NCBI GenBank assembly: GCA_963817905.1
Contig: CAWFPS010000002.1
Span: 1,054,001-1,118,000, forward strand
DNA from: VRUE01 sp963817905
Lineage (GTDB): Bacteria > Actinomycetota > Thermoleophilia > Solirubrobacterales > 70-9
Length of the DNA: 64,000 nt
Direction of reading: 5' to 3'
Positions 39,440-49,498 of the stretch are shown here, in pieces. The notes beneath the pieces are model-generated. The model saw only the letters and a program-made list of their open reading frames with translations. It had not been told where the DNA came from and ran no database searches. The number at the start of each line of letters is the position of its first letter. Position 1 is the first letter of the stretch. The translations under genes were made by a program, and so were the position numbers.

Positions 39440-41113
39440 TCACCGCCACAGCTCGCGGCGCAGCATCGCATTGCCGCGCTCAAGCTGCTCGATGGTGGCG
39501 CTGGCGACCGAGCGCGCCCGGGTGGCGCGATTGATGCGGCCCTGGATCTCCCGGTGTGATTTTTTGGTGCGACGGGAGACGTCGCCCACCAGGCGGCTGC
39601 GCTCGCCGCGCAGCCGCTCCCGGGTCGCGTAGGCCGACTCCCGCTCGGGCTGCTCGAGGTCCTCTGACGCGGCCTTGGACCTGGCGGGGCTGGTCGCCCT
39701 CTTTGCACCCGGCCGGGGGTCATCGGTCGGGAAGAGTTGAAGCGTGGTTTCGCTCATGATCGCCTCGTCCAGCTCGGCGTCGCCCGAGCTCAGGGCGGCA
39801 AAGCCGTCGCCCGGATCGCGGCGCTCCGGGCCCGCGTCCTCCATCTCGCCCTCTTCCTCCTCGGCGCCCGGCGAGAGGTCGAGCGCATGACGGCGCTCCA
39901 GCTCGATCTCGTGGGCGAGTGCCTTCAGCCGCGGGTCGGCCGGCATCAGGAGGTAGCTCATCTGGCGGCGCGGCCCCGGGGTGGTCCGGATGAAGCGACC
40001 GACCACCTGGCGGAAGAAGAGCTCGGTCCGGGCCGCCGTCGCATAGACACCGACCCGCAGGCGGGGGATGTCGACGCCCTCTGAGACCATCAGGACCGAG
40101 ACCAGCCAGCGTCGATCGGAGGAGGCAAAACCGGCAAGGCGCCGGCTGGCATCGGGCTCGTCGCTCATCACCAGCTCGGGTCGCTCCCCCGAGACCGACC
40201 CGAGCCGCGCCGCAATCGCCCGCGCGTGATCCTGGTCGGAGGCGATGACCAGGCCGCCCGCGTCAGGGTGGCCGTCGGCGCGCACCTCGCTCAGCCTCCC
40301 GTCGCCGTCGCGCAGCACCTCGTCCATCCACTCGCCCTCCGGGCTGAGCGCCGTCCGCAGGCGCCGGGCCGCCTCCGCCGCCGGCAAGGCAAGGTCGAAG
40401 TCGGCGCTGCGCAGCCGACCGTCGGAGATCCACTCCATCTCGCCGTCATAGGGCAGGAAGGCGATCGGGCGGCACACCCGGTCGACCAGCGCCTGCGGAT
40501 AGCCGTAGGAGTAGTCGGCCCGGCTGAGGCCGTCCTCGTCGTAGGTGACCCAGGGAATGGCCGAGTTGTCGGAGCGGAAGGGCGTGCCCGAGAGAAGCAG
40601 CCGGAAGCGGGCGCCGTCGAAGGCCTTGCGGGTTTGCAGGCCCCAGGCGGCCTGATCGCCCATGTGGTGCGGCTCGTCGGCGATCAGCAGGGTCGGCCGT
40701 CGGCTGGCGGCCAGCCGGTGCGTATCCGGCGCGGCCGCGATCGTCTGGTAGGTGACGGCGACGCCGTGGAAGTCGGCCGACTCCGGCCCGTCCGAGTTTG
40801 GCCTGTTCGGCTCGAGGTCGATGCCGTAGCGGCCCGCGTCGGCGGCCCACTGGCGGCAGATGTGGGTGGTCGGGCCGGCCACGACAACGCGCGAGACGAA
40901 CTTTGCGCTCAGCATCCGGTGGGCGATGTGCAGGCCGAAGGTGGTCTTGCCGGCCGCCGGCGTGGCCGAGGCCAAGAAGCTGGTGGCCGAGTGCGCCCGC
41001 ACGGCCTCGGTCGCCTCCTCCTGCCACGAGCGCAGCGGTCGGGCATCGGGCCAATCCGGGAGCGGTCGGGCAGGCGCCCTGCCGCCGGTCGGGTGCTGAG
41101 GGGCGTCGTACAA
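39440..41113 (-). CDS. superfamily 2 DEAD/DEAH-type helicase
   Basis: A 557-residue protein. Motif I ATPAAGKTTFGLHIA (about residues 50-64), motif II IADEPHHMGD (about 145), motif III LLLSGTPFRSDN (about 170) and motif VI RQVVGRFIRTTPGP (about 385) define a type III restriction/RAD25-like SF2 ATPase. The C-terminal 150 residues are charged and end in a coiled coil (RRTKKSHREIQGRINRATRA). No nuclease domain is seen. It is probably a DNA repair or nucleic-acid remodelling helicase common in this lineage. It stands alone between a secreted protein and a DoxX-like gene. Confidence 0.82.
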   Translation of the reverse strand: MYDAPQHPTGGRAPARPLPDWPDARPLRSWQEEATEAVRAHSATSFLASATPAAGKTTFGLHIAHRMLSAKFVSRVVVAGPTTHICRQWAADAGRYGIDLEPNRPNSDGPESADFHGVAVTYQTIAAAPDTHRLAASRRPTLLIADEPHHMGDQAAWGLQTRKAFDGARFRLLLSGTPFRSDNSAIPWVTYDEDGLSRADYSYGYPQALVDRVCRPIAFLPYDGEMEWISDGRLRSADFDLALPAAEAARRLRTALSPEGEWMDEVLRDGDGRLSEVRADGHPDAGGLVIASDQDHARAIAARLGSVSGERPELVMSDEPDASRRLAGFASSDRRWLVSVLMVSEGVDIPRLRVGVYATAARTELFFRQVVGRFIRTTPGPRRQMSYLLMPADPRLKALAHEIELERRHALDLSPGAEEEEGEMEDAGPERRDPGDGFAALSSGDAELDEAIMSETTLQLFPTDDPRPGAKRATSPARSKAASEDLEQPERESAYATRERLRGERSRLVGDVSRRTKKSHREIQGRINRATRARSVASATIEQLERGNAMLRRELWR

Positions 41114-41206
41114 GGGCGGGCCACAATAGGGTCGCCCGCGGTCGGAGGACGGCCGACCGGAACGGGCCGATTCGGCGTCGGCCCTGTTTTCGCGCTCAGC
41201 TCGCGG

Positions 41207-41788
41207 CTAGGTCAGCCAGGGGAACCGCTGCACGAGGCCCGTCTTCGTCCACCAGCGGCCAAGTCCGAGCGTGTTTCCGGCCCCCGCCAGTACCAGGCCG
41301 ACCAGGACCAACGCATAGATGATGTGGTCGTCGAGGAAGAGGTTGTTTTCGGGAGGAAGGGCTGCGCTCCACATCAGCACGACCATCAGGGCGCCCGCCC
41401 CGCAGGCGAATCGCATGCCGATGCCGAGCAGCAGCAGGACGCCGATGACCGCCAGGCCAACCATGAACAGCCCGTCGACCAAGCCCGCTCCCGCGATGCT
41501 GTGGTAGATCGAGGAGAACGGACCCACGGAGCCACTGAGGAATCCTTCCGTCGGGCTGCCACCGTGGATCCAGGAGTCCGCGGACGCCGTCTCGTGGCCG
41601 AGCCCGAATGTCTTGTCCAGGAACGCCCAGAGGAATATCCAGCCCAGGCCAAGCCGGGTAGCCGCCCACACATATCGCAAGGCATTCTCACGAGTTACGG
41701 AAACGGTCTTCGCACCAGTTTCCGGCGCGGCGACGACCGGCGCCCCATTACTCGTCGGAGCAACCGGTTCGGTTTGGGTAGCGCTCAT
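41207..41788 (-). CDS. DoxX-like integral membrane protein
   Basis: A 193-residue protein with a polar N-terminus of about 35 residues and four hydrophobic segments (LRYVWAATRLGLGWIFLWAF; GLFMVGLAVIGVLLLLGIGM; ACGAGALMVVLMW; IIYALVLVGLVLAGAG). The order and the sequence LDKTFGLG after the first segment are typical of DoxX/thiosulfate:quinone oxidoreductase DoxD relatives. It ends with a conserved WW-containing tail (LGRWWTKTGLVQRFPWL). It is likely a membrane redox or sulfur-compound-related protein; the substrate cannot be read. Confidence 0.7.
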   Translation of the reverse strand: MSATQTEPVAPTSNGAPVVAAPETGAKTVSVTRENALRYVWAATRLGLGWIFLWAFLDKTFGLGHETASADSWIHGGSPTEGFLSGSVGPFSSIYHSIAGAGLVDGLFMVGLAVIGVLLLLGIGMRFACGAGALMVVLMWSAALPPENNLFLDDHIIYALVLVGLVLAGAGNTLGLGRWWTKTGLVQRFPWLT

Positions 41789-41902
41789 ATGAGAATTCCT
41801 CCAATAGACGGCCAGGCTTAATTGCCCTCCAGTTCACGCTACTCCGATGCGGTCGGCCAAATTCAGTAGAAGCCCGCGCCTTGTACGGAAAGCTGCTGAG
41901 GT

Positions 41903-42787
41903 TCAACGCACGCACGGTTGCCAGGGCCGTGCGAACAGGTCATAGGACTTGTGGATAGCACTGAAGTCGATTGCCCGCGCGGTCTTGCAGTACTGGTTCG
42001 GCTTCTGTTCGTACTCGGCCTCGAAGACGGCCTTGCCCTCGTCGATGAAGGCGGTTTTGTAGAAGCCGCATTCGTGGTACTGGAAGCACTGCTCGACGAC
42101 GGCGAAGTCGAAGTTGCCTGACAGCTGTTTGGCCTGGCGGCCGTCGTTCTTCAGCGCCACCGCCATTCCGCGGCCGTGAACCTGACTGGCGACCCAGCGG
42201 TTGAAGCGCAGCTGATCGGCCTTGGTGATCTTGAAGCCGGTGCGGTTTTCTTTTTCCCAGCCGGCGACGTTGTCGGGCTCGACCCCGTCAAAGCCCTTGC
42301 GGGCGCAGGTGTCGAAGCGCTGCTTCAGGGGCTTCTCGAAGCGCTGGAAGTGGGCGACATCGAGCCAGCGCTCGTCGGGGAAGCCGGAGTACTTGCCACC
42401 GATCACCGAGCGAGGGAACTCGGCTTTGTCGGGGCGGTAGGACTCCCAGCTGCCGACGTCGAGATAACAGATGACCTTGATGTGCTTGCGGTGGAGCTTC
42501 GCAACGGTCTTCTTCGACGTTTCGAAGCCGTCGACCTCATAGACGCAGGCGGGAACGGTGGTGTCGATCATTCCCTGTAGTTGCCACTGCCAGGCCTGGG
42601 TTCTGGGTGCGGGATGCCAGCGGGGCCGGTTCTGTTCGCCGTGGCGCGTGCAGGCGGAGGAGGACGATCCACCCTTGGCGCTCGCGGCCGCTTCGCTGCC
42701 GCCGCGAGCCGCCAGGCCGAGCGCAAGGAGCGCGCCGAACAGGGCCAGGATCCTCACGCGAGCGGGTGTGGGTAGCGTTTGAAGCAT
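41903..42787 (-). CDS. secreted GH114-type glycoside hydrolase-like protein
   Basis: A 294-residue protein with a signal peptide (RILALFGALLALGLAARGGS) and a TIM-barrel domain of the TM1410/GH114 type. Visible landmarks are WQWQLQGMIDTTVPACVYEV, VICYLDVGSWESYRP (first Asp), ARKGFDGVEPDNVAGWEKE (Glu and Asp pair) and AFIDEGKAVFEAEY. These match endo-alpha-1,4-polygalactosaminidase-like enzymes. It probably acts outside the cell on an amino-sugar polymer. It is monocistronic. Confidence 0.82.
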   Translation of the reverse strand: MLQTLPTPARVRILALFGALLALGLAARGGSEAAASAKGGSSSSACTRHGEQNRPRWHPAPRTQAWQWQLQGMIDTTVPACVYEVDGFETSKKTVAKLHRKHIKVICYLDVGSWESYRPDKAEFPRSVIGGKYSGFPDERWLDVAHFQRFEKPLKQRFDTCARKGFDGVEPDNVAGWEKENRTGFKITKADQLRFNRWVASQVHGRGMAVALKNDGRQAKQLSGNFDFAVVEQCFQYHECGFYKTAFIDEGKAVFEAEYEQKPNQYCKTARAIDFSAIHKSYDLFARPWQPCVR

Positions 42788-42849
42788 CTGAACCTCCAGG
42801 TTGAGAATCGGTCCCGGAAGTCAGAATTGTGCTGCCCGCCGGGCTGACC

Positions 42850-43038
42850 TCACGCTGCGCCCTCCACTTTCCAATGTAGGTGCCCTGTCAAATCTTGATC
42901 GCTCAGATCTCCTCCATCGCTTCCGAACGGAGTGCCGTCGGCGAAGTAGCAGAGGATCGCGTTCGACTCCCCGAGCGGCCGGCCGTCCTCGAGCACGACT
43001 GTCGGCAGGTTGAGCGAAGGGGTCGCATCATCTCGGAA
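42850..43038 (-). pseudogene. glutathione S-transferase N-terminal fragment
   Basis: The minus strand encodes FRDDATPSLNLPTVVLEDGR followed by PLGESNAILCYFADGTPF. This is the second half of a GST thioredoxin-like domain, with the cis-Pro region and the ESNAI motif that binds glutathione. Nothing of the first strand-helix unit or of the C-terminal helical domain is present, so it is a relic about 62 codons long. Confidence 0.6.
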
Positions 43039-43071
43039 TGGCTTGTGCCGGCGGGTTGATAGACCTCTGCC

Positions 43072-43752
43072 ATGGCGGCTGAGCGTTGGGCAGAGGTGGA
43101 CTCCTACGTGACCCGCTTGCTGGCGCCTCACGACGCGGTCTTGGATGAGGCACTTGTGGCGAGCGAGGCCGCCGGGATACCGGCGATACAGGTCTCGCCG
43201 CCGCAGGGCAAGCTGCTCGGCATCCTCGCGCGGTCGATTGGCGCGAAAACGATCCTCGAGTTCGGCACGCTCGCCGGCTACAGCTCGATCTGGCTGGCCA
43301 GAGCGTTGCCGGAGGACGGCAGGCTGGTCACCCTCGAGGCCGATCCGGCGCACGCCGAGGTCGCCGCGGCCAACATCGCCAATGCGGGTCTCGACCGGCT
43401 CGTCGACCTGCGGGTCGGCCGAGCTCAGGAAGTGCTGCCGCAGCTCGCCGCCGAGGGAGCGGGTCCGTTCGACCTGACCTTTATCGACGCCGACAAGGAG
43501 AGCAGCCCCGAATACTTCGCCTGGGCGCTGAACCGATCGCGCCCCGGCAGCCTGATCGTCGCCGACAACGTGGTCCGCGACGGCAGGCTGGTCGATCTCG
43601 GCGACGACGACCCGGCAATCACGGGACAGCGCGAGCTGCACGAGCTGATCGCCGCCGAGCCGCGGGTCAGCGCGACGACGATCCAGACGGTCGGCGCCAA
43701 GGGCTATGACGGATTCACGATCGCGCTGGTCGAGCCGCAGCCGGCCAGCTGA
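43072..43752 (+). CDS. class I SAM-dependent O-methyltransferase (caffeoyl-CoA type)
   Basis: A 226-residue protein. SAM-binding motif I is ILEFGTLAGYSSIWLARAL (about residue 62). The metal-binding Asp cluster lies in DLTFIDADKESSPEYFAWAL (about 138) and in LIVADNVVRDGRLVD (about 165). The N-terminal SPPQGKLLGILARSIG is also typical of the caffeoyl-CoA/COMT-like small-molecule methyltransferases. Length matches the family. It is followed 22 bp later by the dehydrogenase-like gene and may be cotranscribed. The substrate is unknown. Confidence 0.88.
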   Translation: MAAERWAEVDSYVTRLLAPHDAVLDEALVASEAAGIPAIQVSPPQGKLLGILARSIGAKTILEFGTLAGYSSIWLARALPEDGRLVTLEADPAHAEVAAANIANAGLDRLVDLRVGRAQEVLPQLAAEGAGPFDLTFIDADKESSPEYFAWALNRSRPGSLIVADNVVRDGRLVDLGDDDPAITGQRELHELIAAEPRVSATTIQTVGAKGYDGFTIALVEPQPAS

Positions 43753-43774
43753 CGCTCTGCGCAAGAATGCGCGG

Positions 43775-44959
<1,185 letters not shown>

Positions 44960-45000
44960 GCACGGCGCACGACGCTAAACTTGCCGCCAGCAGGTTCCTC

Positions 45001-45073
45001 GGGGCTGTAGCTCAGCTGGAAGAGCGTCGCGCTGGCAGCGCGAAGGTCAGGGGTTCGAGCCCCCTCAGCTCCA
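45001..45073 (+). tRNA. tRNA-Ala(GGC)
   Basis: A full cloverleaf: acceptor GGGGCTG / CAGCTCC with one G-T pair, D-arm with AGCTCAGCTGGAAGAGC, anticodon stem TCGCG / CGCGA around loop CTGGCAG with anticodon GGC, and T-arm AGGGG-TTCGAGC-CCCCT. The discriminator is A and CCA is not encoded. No att duplication of its 3' end is seen nearby, so this tRNA is not an integration site here. Confidence 0.97.
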
Positions 45074-45101
45074 CTTCTCAATTCGTCGTCCACAACTGTC
45101 G

Positions 45102-45821
45102 ATGCTTGAGGCGATGAGCGCGGCCAACTCGCATGTCTTCTCGCACGGGATGCGGGACACGCGCTTGACGCTGGAGACCTGGAACGGGCGGCCGTGGGCC
45201 GTCCTGCGGGGCTGGCTGGCGCTCAGCGTGGCGATCGCGGTGGCGCTGCTGGGCGCGGTCTGGGTCGTCGCCGGGCTGCTGACGCCGGATATCACCCCGA
45301 TCCACCTGCCGGGTCTGACCGAACCGTCGCAACCGGGCGACCTGCTGCCGATCCTCTGGCGCAACTCGCTGGTCCTCGCCCTGCACGCGACCGCCTGCGT
45401 CGCCGGCTTCATCGCCGGCGCCTCGATGCCGATCGCCGCCGCCCAGCGGACCGGGTTCTCGCAGTGGATCCACGTCAAGGCCGGCGAGCTGGCGATCCTC
45501 TTCGTCTGCGCCGTCACCCTCTTCTCGCTCTCGACCCAGGCCCTGTACCTCGGCTTCCAGGGGTCGACGATCGCCTTCCAGCTCCAGATCTCGATCGCCA
45601 CCCTGCTGCTCAGCGTCCTCCCGCACGCGCTGCTCGAGCTGTCCGCCCTCTTCCTGCCGCTCGCCGCCTGGCTGATCGCCAGTCGCCGCGGCGAGTGGAA
45701 CCAGCTGCTCGCCGCCACCTTCGTCACCGTGCTGATCGCGATCCCCTGCCTCCTCGCCGCGGCGACGATCGAGGTCTACATCTGGCCTCACATCCTCGAA
45801 GCCCTCTCCCCGGTCGCCTAA
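45102..45821 (+). CDS. SpoIIM/DUF95-like integral membrane protein
   Basis: A 239-residue protein with a short polar N-terminus and about five hydrophobic segments (LALSVAIAVALLGAVWVVAG, SLVLALHATACVAGFIAGAS, LAILFVCAVTLFSLSTQALY, LLLSVLPHALLELSALFLPL, LLAATFVTVLIAIPCLLAAA). The HALLELSALFLPLAAW block is the signature of the stage II sporulation protein M family, which in non-sporulating bacteria has no firmly known role. It starts 29 bp after tRNA-Ala. Confidence 0.6.
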   Translation: MLEAMSAANSHVFSHGMRDTRLTLETWNGRPWAVLRGWLALSVAIAVALLGAVWVVAGLLTPDITPIHLPGLTEPSQPGDLLPILWRNSLVLALHATACVAGFIAGASMPIAAAQRTGFSQWIHVKAGELAILFVCAVTLFSLSTQALYLGFQGSTIAFQLQISIATLLLSVLPHALLELSALFLPLAAWLIASRRGEWNQLLAATFVTVLIAIPCLLAAATIEVYIWPHILEALSPVA

Positions 45822-45827
45822 ACCCGC

Positions 45828-45872
45828 TCCGCTGTTCCTTTTCCCCGTATAGCGCGGGAAAGGAACAGCGGA
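45828..45872. repeat. stem-loop with 17-bp arms between a membrane protein gene and leuS
   Basis: TCCGCTGTTCCTTTTCCC (45828-45845) pairs with GGGAAAGGAACAGCGGA (45856-45872) apart from one extra T. It lies 7 bp after the upstream stop and 28 bp before leuS. It may terminate the upstream transcript or form in the leuS leader. It resembles the other long-arm hairpins of this chromosome. Confidence 0.65.
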
Positions 45873-45899
45873 ACGCTTCGTCGTAAGATCGCCCGCCTA

Positions 45900-48407
45900 A
45901 TGGCCGGCTACGACCCCAAGGCGATCGAGAGCAGGTGGCAGCAGGCCTGGGCCGAGGAGAAGACCTGGGAGGTCGCCAACCCGGGCCAACCCGGCTTCGA
46001 CGGCTCCAAGCCGAAGTCCTACGTGCTGGAGATGCTGCCCTATCCCTCGGGCCAGCCCCATGTAGGCCATCTCAAGTGCTACGCCGTCGGCGACGCGATC
46101 GCCCACTTCCGCCGCCGCCACGGCTTCGAGGTGATCCACCCGATGGGCTTCGACTCCTTCGGCCTGCCGGCGGAGAACAACGCGATCAAGACGGGCGAGC
46201 CGCCGCGAGTGGCGACCGAGCGCTCGATCGCCTCCTTCCAGCGCCAGTTCCGCGAGTGGGGCATCTCGATCGACTGGTCGCGCGAGCTGGCGACCCACAC
46301 CCCCGAGTACTACCGCTGGACCCAGTGGATCTTCCTGCAGCTGCTTGAGCACGGCCTCGCCTACCGCACCGAAGCACCGGTTCAATGGTGCCCGGTGGAC
46401 GCCACGGTGCTCGCCAACGAGCAGGTCGTCGACGGACGCTGCGAGCGCTGCGGCACCGAGGTCGTGCAGCGCAAGCTCGAGCAGTGGTTCTTCAAGACCA
46501 CCGAGTACGCCGAGCGCCTGCTCGCCGACTTCGAGTTGCTCGAGTCCTGGCCTGAGCACGTGATCACGATGCAGCGCAACTGGATAGGCCGCTCCGAAGG
46601 GGCCGAGGTGACGTTCCGCTGCGAGGAGCTCGGCATCGACTTCCCGGTCTTCACCACCCGTCCCGACACCCTCTTCGGCGCCACCTTCTTCGTCCTCGCG
46701 CCCGAGCACCCCGAGCTGGAGCGGCTGGTCGCAGGCACGCCGGCCGAGGACGCCGTGCGCTCCTACGTCGACCGGGCCGGGCGCGAGTCGGCCGAGGACC
46801 GCGGGGCCGAGGATCGCGAGAAGACCGGCGTGGCACTCGGGCGCAGCGTCGTCAACCCGGTCAACGGCGAGGAGATACCGATGTTCGTCGCCGACTACGT
46901 GCTGATGGAGTACGGCACCGGCGCGATCATGGCTGTGCCCGCCCACGACGAGCGCGACTACGAGTTCGCCACGGCCTTCGACCTGCCGGTCCGCCGCGTG
47001 ATCGAGGGCACCGACCCCGAGGTCGCCCGCGACGAGCAGGGCCTGCCCTACCCCGGCGACGGCCCGATGACCGGCTCGGGCCGCTTCGACGGCAAGGGCA
47101 ACCGCGAGGCCTACGCCGAGATTGTCGCCTGGCTGGCCGAGGAGGGACGCGGCGAGTCCTCCGTCAACTACCGCCTGCGCGACTGGCTGGTCTCGCGCCA
47201 GCGCTACTGGGGCGCGCCGATCCCCGTCGTCTACTGCGAGCAGTGCGGGGAGGGAGGTGCTCCGGCGACCGTCGCGGTCCCGGCCGACCAGCTGCCAATC
47301 GAGCTGCCCGAGGTCGCCGACTACGCGCCGCAGGGCCGCAGCCCTCTGGCCGCCGCCGAGGAGTGGGTCGCGACCGAGTGCCCGCGCTGCGGCGGCCCCG
47401 CCCGGCGCGAGACCGACACGATGGACACCTTCGTCGACTCCTCCTGGTACTTCATCCGCTACCTCGACCCGCGCAACGCCGGAGCCGCCTGGGAGCACGG
47501 CGCCGCCGAGCACTGGCTGCCGGTCGACCAGTACATCGGCGGGGTCGAGCACGCGATCCTGCACCTGATGTACGCGCGCTTCTTCACCAAGGCTCTCGCC
47601 GACACCGGCCATCTCGCCGTCCAGGAGCCCTTCGCCAACCTCTTCGCCCAGGGGATGATCACCCGCGACGGGGCGAAGATGTCGAAGTCACGCGGCAACA
47701 CGGTCAGCCCCGCCGAGTACGTCGAGCGCTACGGCGCCGACACCGCCCGCACCTACATCTGCTTCATGGGCCCGCCTGAGCGCGACGCCGACTGGGCCGA
47801 CGAGGGGGTGGAGGGCGTAAACCGCTTCCTCACCCGGCTCTGGCGCCTCTGCGAGGAGGTCGAGGCGAGGGAGGCAACCGGGCTGGACGCGGCCGGAGTC
47901 ACGGGCGACGCGCGCACCCTGCTCGCCAAGGCGCACTGGGCTATCGACAAGGTGACGCGCGACTTCGAGCGCGGCTTCCAGTTCAACACCGCGATCGCCG
48001 CCGTGATGGAGCTGGTCAACGACGCCTACCGGCTAAAGGACGGGCTCTACGGAGACCCGGCGGGGACCGCCGCGGTGCGCTTTGCCGCCGCCACCGCCGC
48101 CTCGCTGATCTTCCCCTTCGCCCCCCACCTGGGCGCCGAGATCTGGGAGCGCCTCGAAGGAAGCCGGGTCTGGGAGCAACCCTGGCCGCAGGCCGACCCG
48201 GCGCTGCTCGCCAGCGACACCGTGACCCTGGTGGTCCAGGTCAACGGCAAGCTGCGCGACCGCATCGAAGCCGCTGCCGACGCTCCCGAGGCGGACCTGC
48301 TGGAGCTGGCCCGGGCGAGCGAGAAGGTGACTCGTTTCCTCGATGGCAAAGAGGTGGTCAAGGAGATAGTCGTGCCGGGCAAGCTCGTGAACCTGGTCGT
48401 TCGCTGA
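45900..48407 (+). CDS. leuS: leucyl-tRNA synthetase
   Basis: An 835-residue class Ia synthetase of normal bacterial length. HIGH-type motif PSGQPHVGHLKCYAVGDAIA (about residues 45-64), editing domain in CP1 with the TxTRPDTLFG-like FTTRPDTLFGATFFVLAPEH (about 255), and the KMSKS loop GAKMSKSRGNTVSP (about 590). A Zn-binding CP1-associated Cys set occurs at WCPVDATVLA and CERCGTEVV. The anticodon-binding domain and C-terminal LVVQVNGKLRDRI domain are present. Translation starts at ATG 28 bp after a large hairpin. No T-box-like leader is visible. Confidence 0.98.
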   Translation: MAGYDPKAIESRWQQAWAEEKTWEVANPGQPGFDGSKPKSYVLEMLPYPSGQPHVGHLKCYAVGDAIAHFRRRHGFEVIHPMGFDSFGLPAENNAIKTGEPPRVATERSIASFQRQFREWGISIDWSRELATHTPEYYRWTQWIFLQLLEHGLAYRTEAPVQWCPVDATVLANEQVVDGRCERCGTEVVQRKLEQWFFKTTEYAERLLADFELLESWPEHVITMQRNWIGRSEGAEVTFRCEELGIDFPVFTTRPDTLFGATFFVLAPEHPELERLVAGTPAEDAVRSYVDRAGRESAEDRGAEDREKTGVALGRSVVNPVNGEEIPMFVADYVLMEYGTGAIMAVPAHDERDYEFATAFDLPVRRVIEGTDPEVARDEQGLPYPGDGPMTGSGRFDGKGNREAYAEIVAWLAEEGRGESSVNYRLRDWLVSRQRYWGAPIPVVYCEQCGEGGAPATVAVPADQLPIELPEVADYAPQGRSPLAAAEEWVATECPRCGGPARRETDTMDTFVDSSWYFIRYLDPRNAGAAWEHGAAEHWLPVDQYIGGVEHAILHLMYARFFTKALADTGHLAVQEPFANLFAQGMITRDGAKMSKSRGNTVSPAEYVERYGADTARTYICFMGPPERDADWADEGVEGVNRFLTRLWRLCEEVEAREATGLDAAGVTGDARTLLAKAHWAIDKVTRDFERGFQFNTAIAAVMELVNDAYRLKDGLYGDPAGTAAVRFAAATAASLIFPFAPHLGAEIWERLEGSRVWEQPWPQADPALLASDTVTLVVQVNGKLRDRIEAAADAPEADLLELARASEKVTRFLDGKEVVKEIVVPGKLVNLVVR

Positions 48408-48448
48408 CGCGTCGCTGCTCAGGGCGGCGTTTCTGGTAGAAAGCGCGC

Positions 48449-48844
48449 GTGTTGGTGAGACGGCATTCGGAGGCCTCGGTGGAGGAGTGGCACCGGCTGC
48501 GCACCCGCGTGCTCATGGACGCGGGCGAACTCGGCTCCCGCAATCTCTCGGTGACCTGGCTGGAGCTGCCCGCCGGAGCCGAGCAGACGCTGCGCTCCGA
48601 CGAGCAGGCCGAGCAGGCCTACGTGGTTGTGCGCGGCAGCGGCACGATGTCGGTTGCCGGCGACACCCAGCAGGTCGCCGAGGGCGATCTGATCCTCGTC
48701 CCGCCAGCGACCGAGCACTCGATCGCCAACGACGGCAGCGGCGAGTTCGCCTGCGTCTCGGTCCAGTCACCGCCAGTGGCGGCCGCGGAGCTCTACAGCG
48801 ACCAGCTGGCCGAGGTCGCGGGCTACGACGACGAAGACTTGTAA
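48449..48844 (+). CDS. cupin-domain protein
   Basis: 131 residues from GTG (a second GTG two codons later is equivalent). The double-stranded beta-helix motifs are seen as LPAGAEQTLRSDEQAEQAYV then VVRGSGTMSVAGDTQQVAEG (cupin motif 1 region) and DLILVPPATEHSIANDGSGE (motif 2, H retained). Motif 1 has E-Q in place of the usual H-x-H, so metal binding may be weak. It is a single-domain small cupin; a substrate or regulatory role cannot be assigned. Confidence 0.78.
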   Translation: MLVRRHSEASVEEWHRLRTRVLMDAGELGSRNLSVTWLELPAGAEQTLRSDEQAEQAYVVVRGSGTMSVAGDTQQVAEGDLILVPPATEHSIANDGSGEFACVSVQSPPVAAAELYSDQLAEVAGYDDEDL

Positions 48845-48901
48845 CTCATTCGTGTGAATTTGCGCGCCACGCGCGCGCCGCGATCGTGAACGGTTTGGGC
48901 C

Positions 48902-49492
48902 ATGCCCGAGCTGAGCAGGTCGCAGATCGCCGTCTACGGCGCCGTCGGCGTCGCCCTGCTGTTGCTCGGTGCGCGGGCGATTCGGGCGCAGGGGAGTAGC
49001 GACCCGGCGGGTTCGTCCCTTTCTTCCGGCGGCGGCAAGGAATTCAAAGTCAGCAGCGGTGGCTCGGGCGGGGACGTAGTCGTCGACGTGACCGGGGCGG
49101 TGGCGCGGCCCGGCGTCTACCGGCTGCCGGCTGGCAGCCGGGTCACCGATGCGGTCGAGCGGGCCGGGGGCGCCAGCGGCGGGGCGCTGCTGGAAGCGAT
49201 CAACCTCGCTGCCCGGCTTGCCGACGGGCAGCAGGTGGTGGTCCCGAAGAGGGGACCGGCGGGCGCCCCGCTCGCAACCGCTGCCGCGGGCGGCGAAGAA
49301 GGCCCGATCAGCCTCGGCACGGCCACGGTCGAGCAGCTCGACACAATCGACGGGATCGGCCCGGTGACGGCTCAGGACATCGTCAAATTCCGCGACGAAC
49401 ACGGTGGGCTCTCCTCGATCGACCAGCTCGACCAGGTGAGCGGGATCGGGCCGGCGACGATGGAGTCGCTGCGAGCCCGCCTGCAGCCCTAG
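48902..49492 (+). CDS. comEA: ComEA-like DNA receptor for natural transformation
   Basis: A 196-residue protein. An N-terminal membrane anchor (IAVYGAVGVALLLLGARAI) and a Ser/Gly-rich linker precede an SLBB domain (VVVDVTGAVARPGVYRLPAG, RVTDAVERAGGASGGAL). The C-terminus has two helix-hairpin-helix motifs (LDTIDGIGPVTAQDIVKFRD, LDQVSGIGPATMESLRARLQ), which bind double-stranded DNA. The order matches ComEA of Gram-positive competence systems. The stop is 4 bp before comEC, indicating one operon. Confidence 0.93.
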   Translation: MPELSRSQIAVYGAVGVALLLLGARAIRAQGSSDPAGSSLSSGGGKEFKVSSGGSGGDVVVDVTGAVARPGVYRLPAGSRVTDAVERAGGASGGALLEAINLAARLADGQQVVVPKRGPAGAPLATAAAGGEEGPISLGTATVEQLDTIDGIGPVTAQDIVKFRDEHGGLSSIDQLDQVSGIGPATMESLRARLQP

Positions 49493-49498
49493 GGGCAG

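Noticed and set aside
45822..45899. T-box riboswitch in the leuS leader
   Set aside because: There is one simple stem-loop in under 80 bp, with no specifier loop, no T-box consensus and no room for either.
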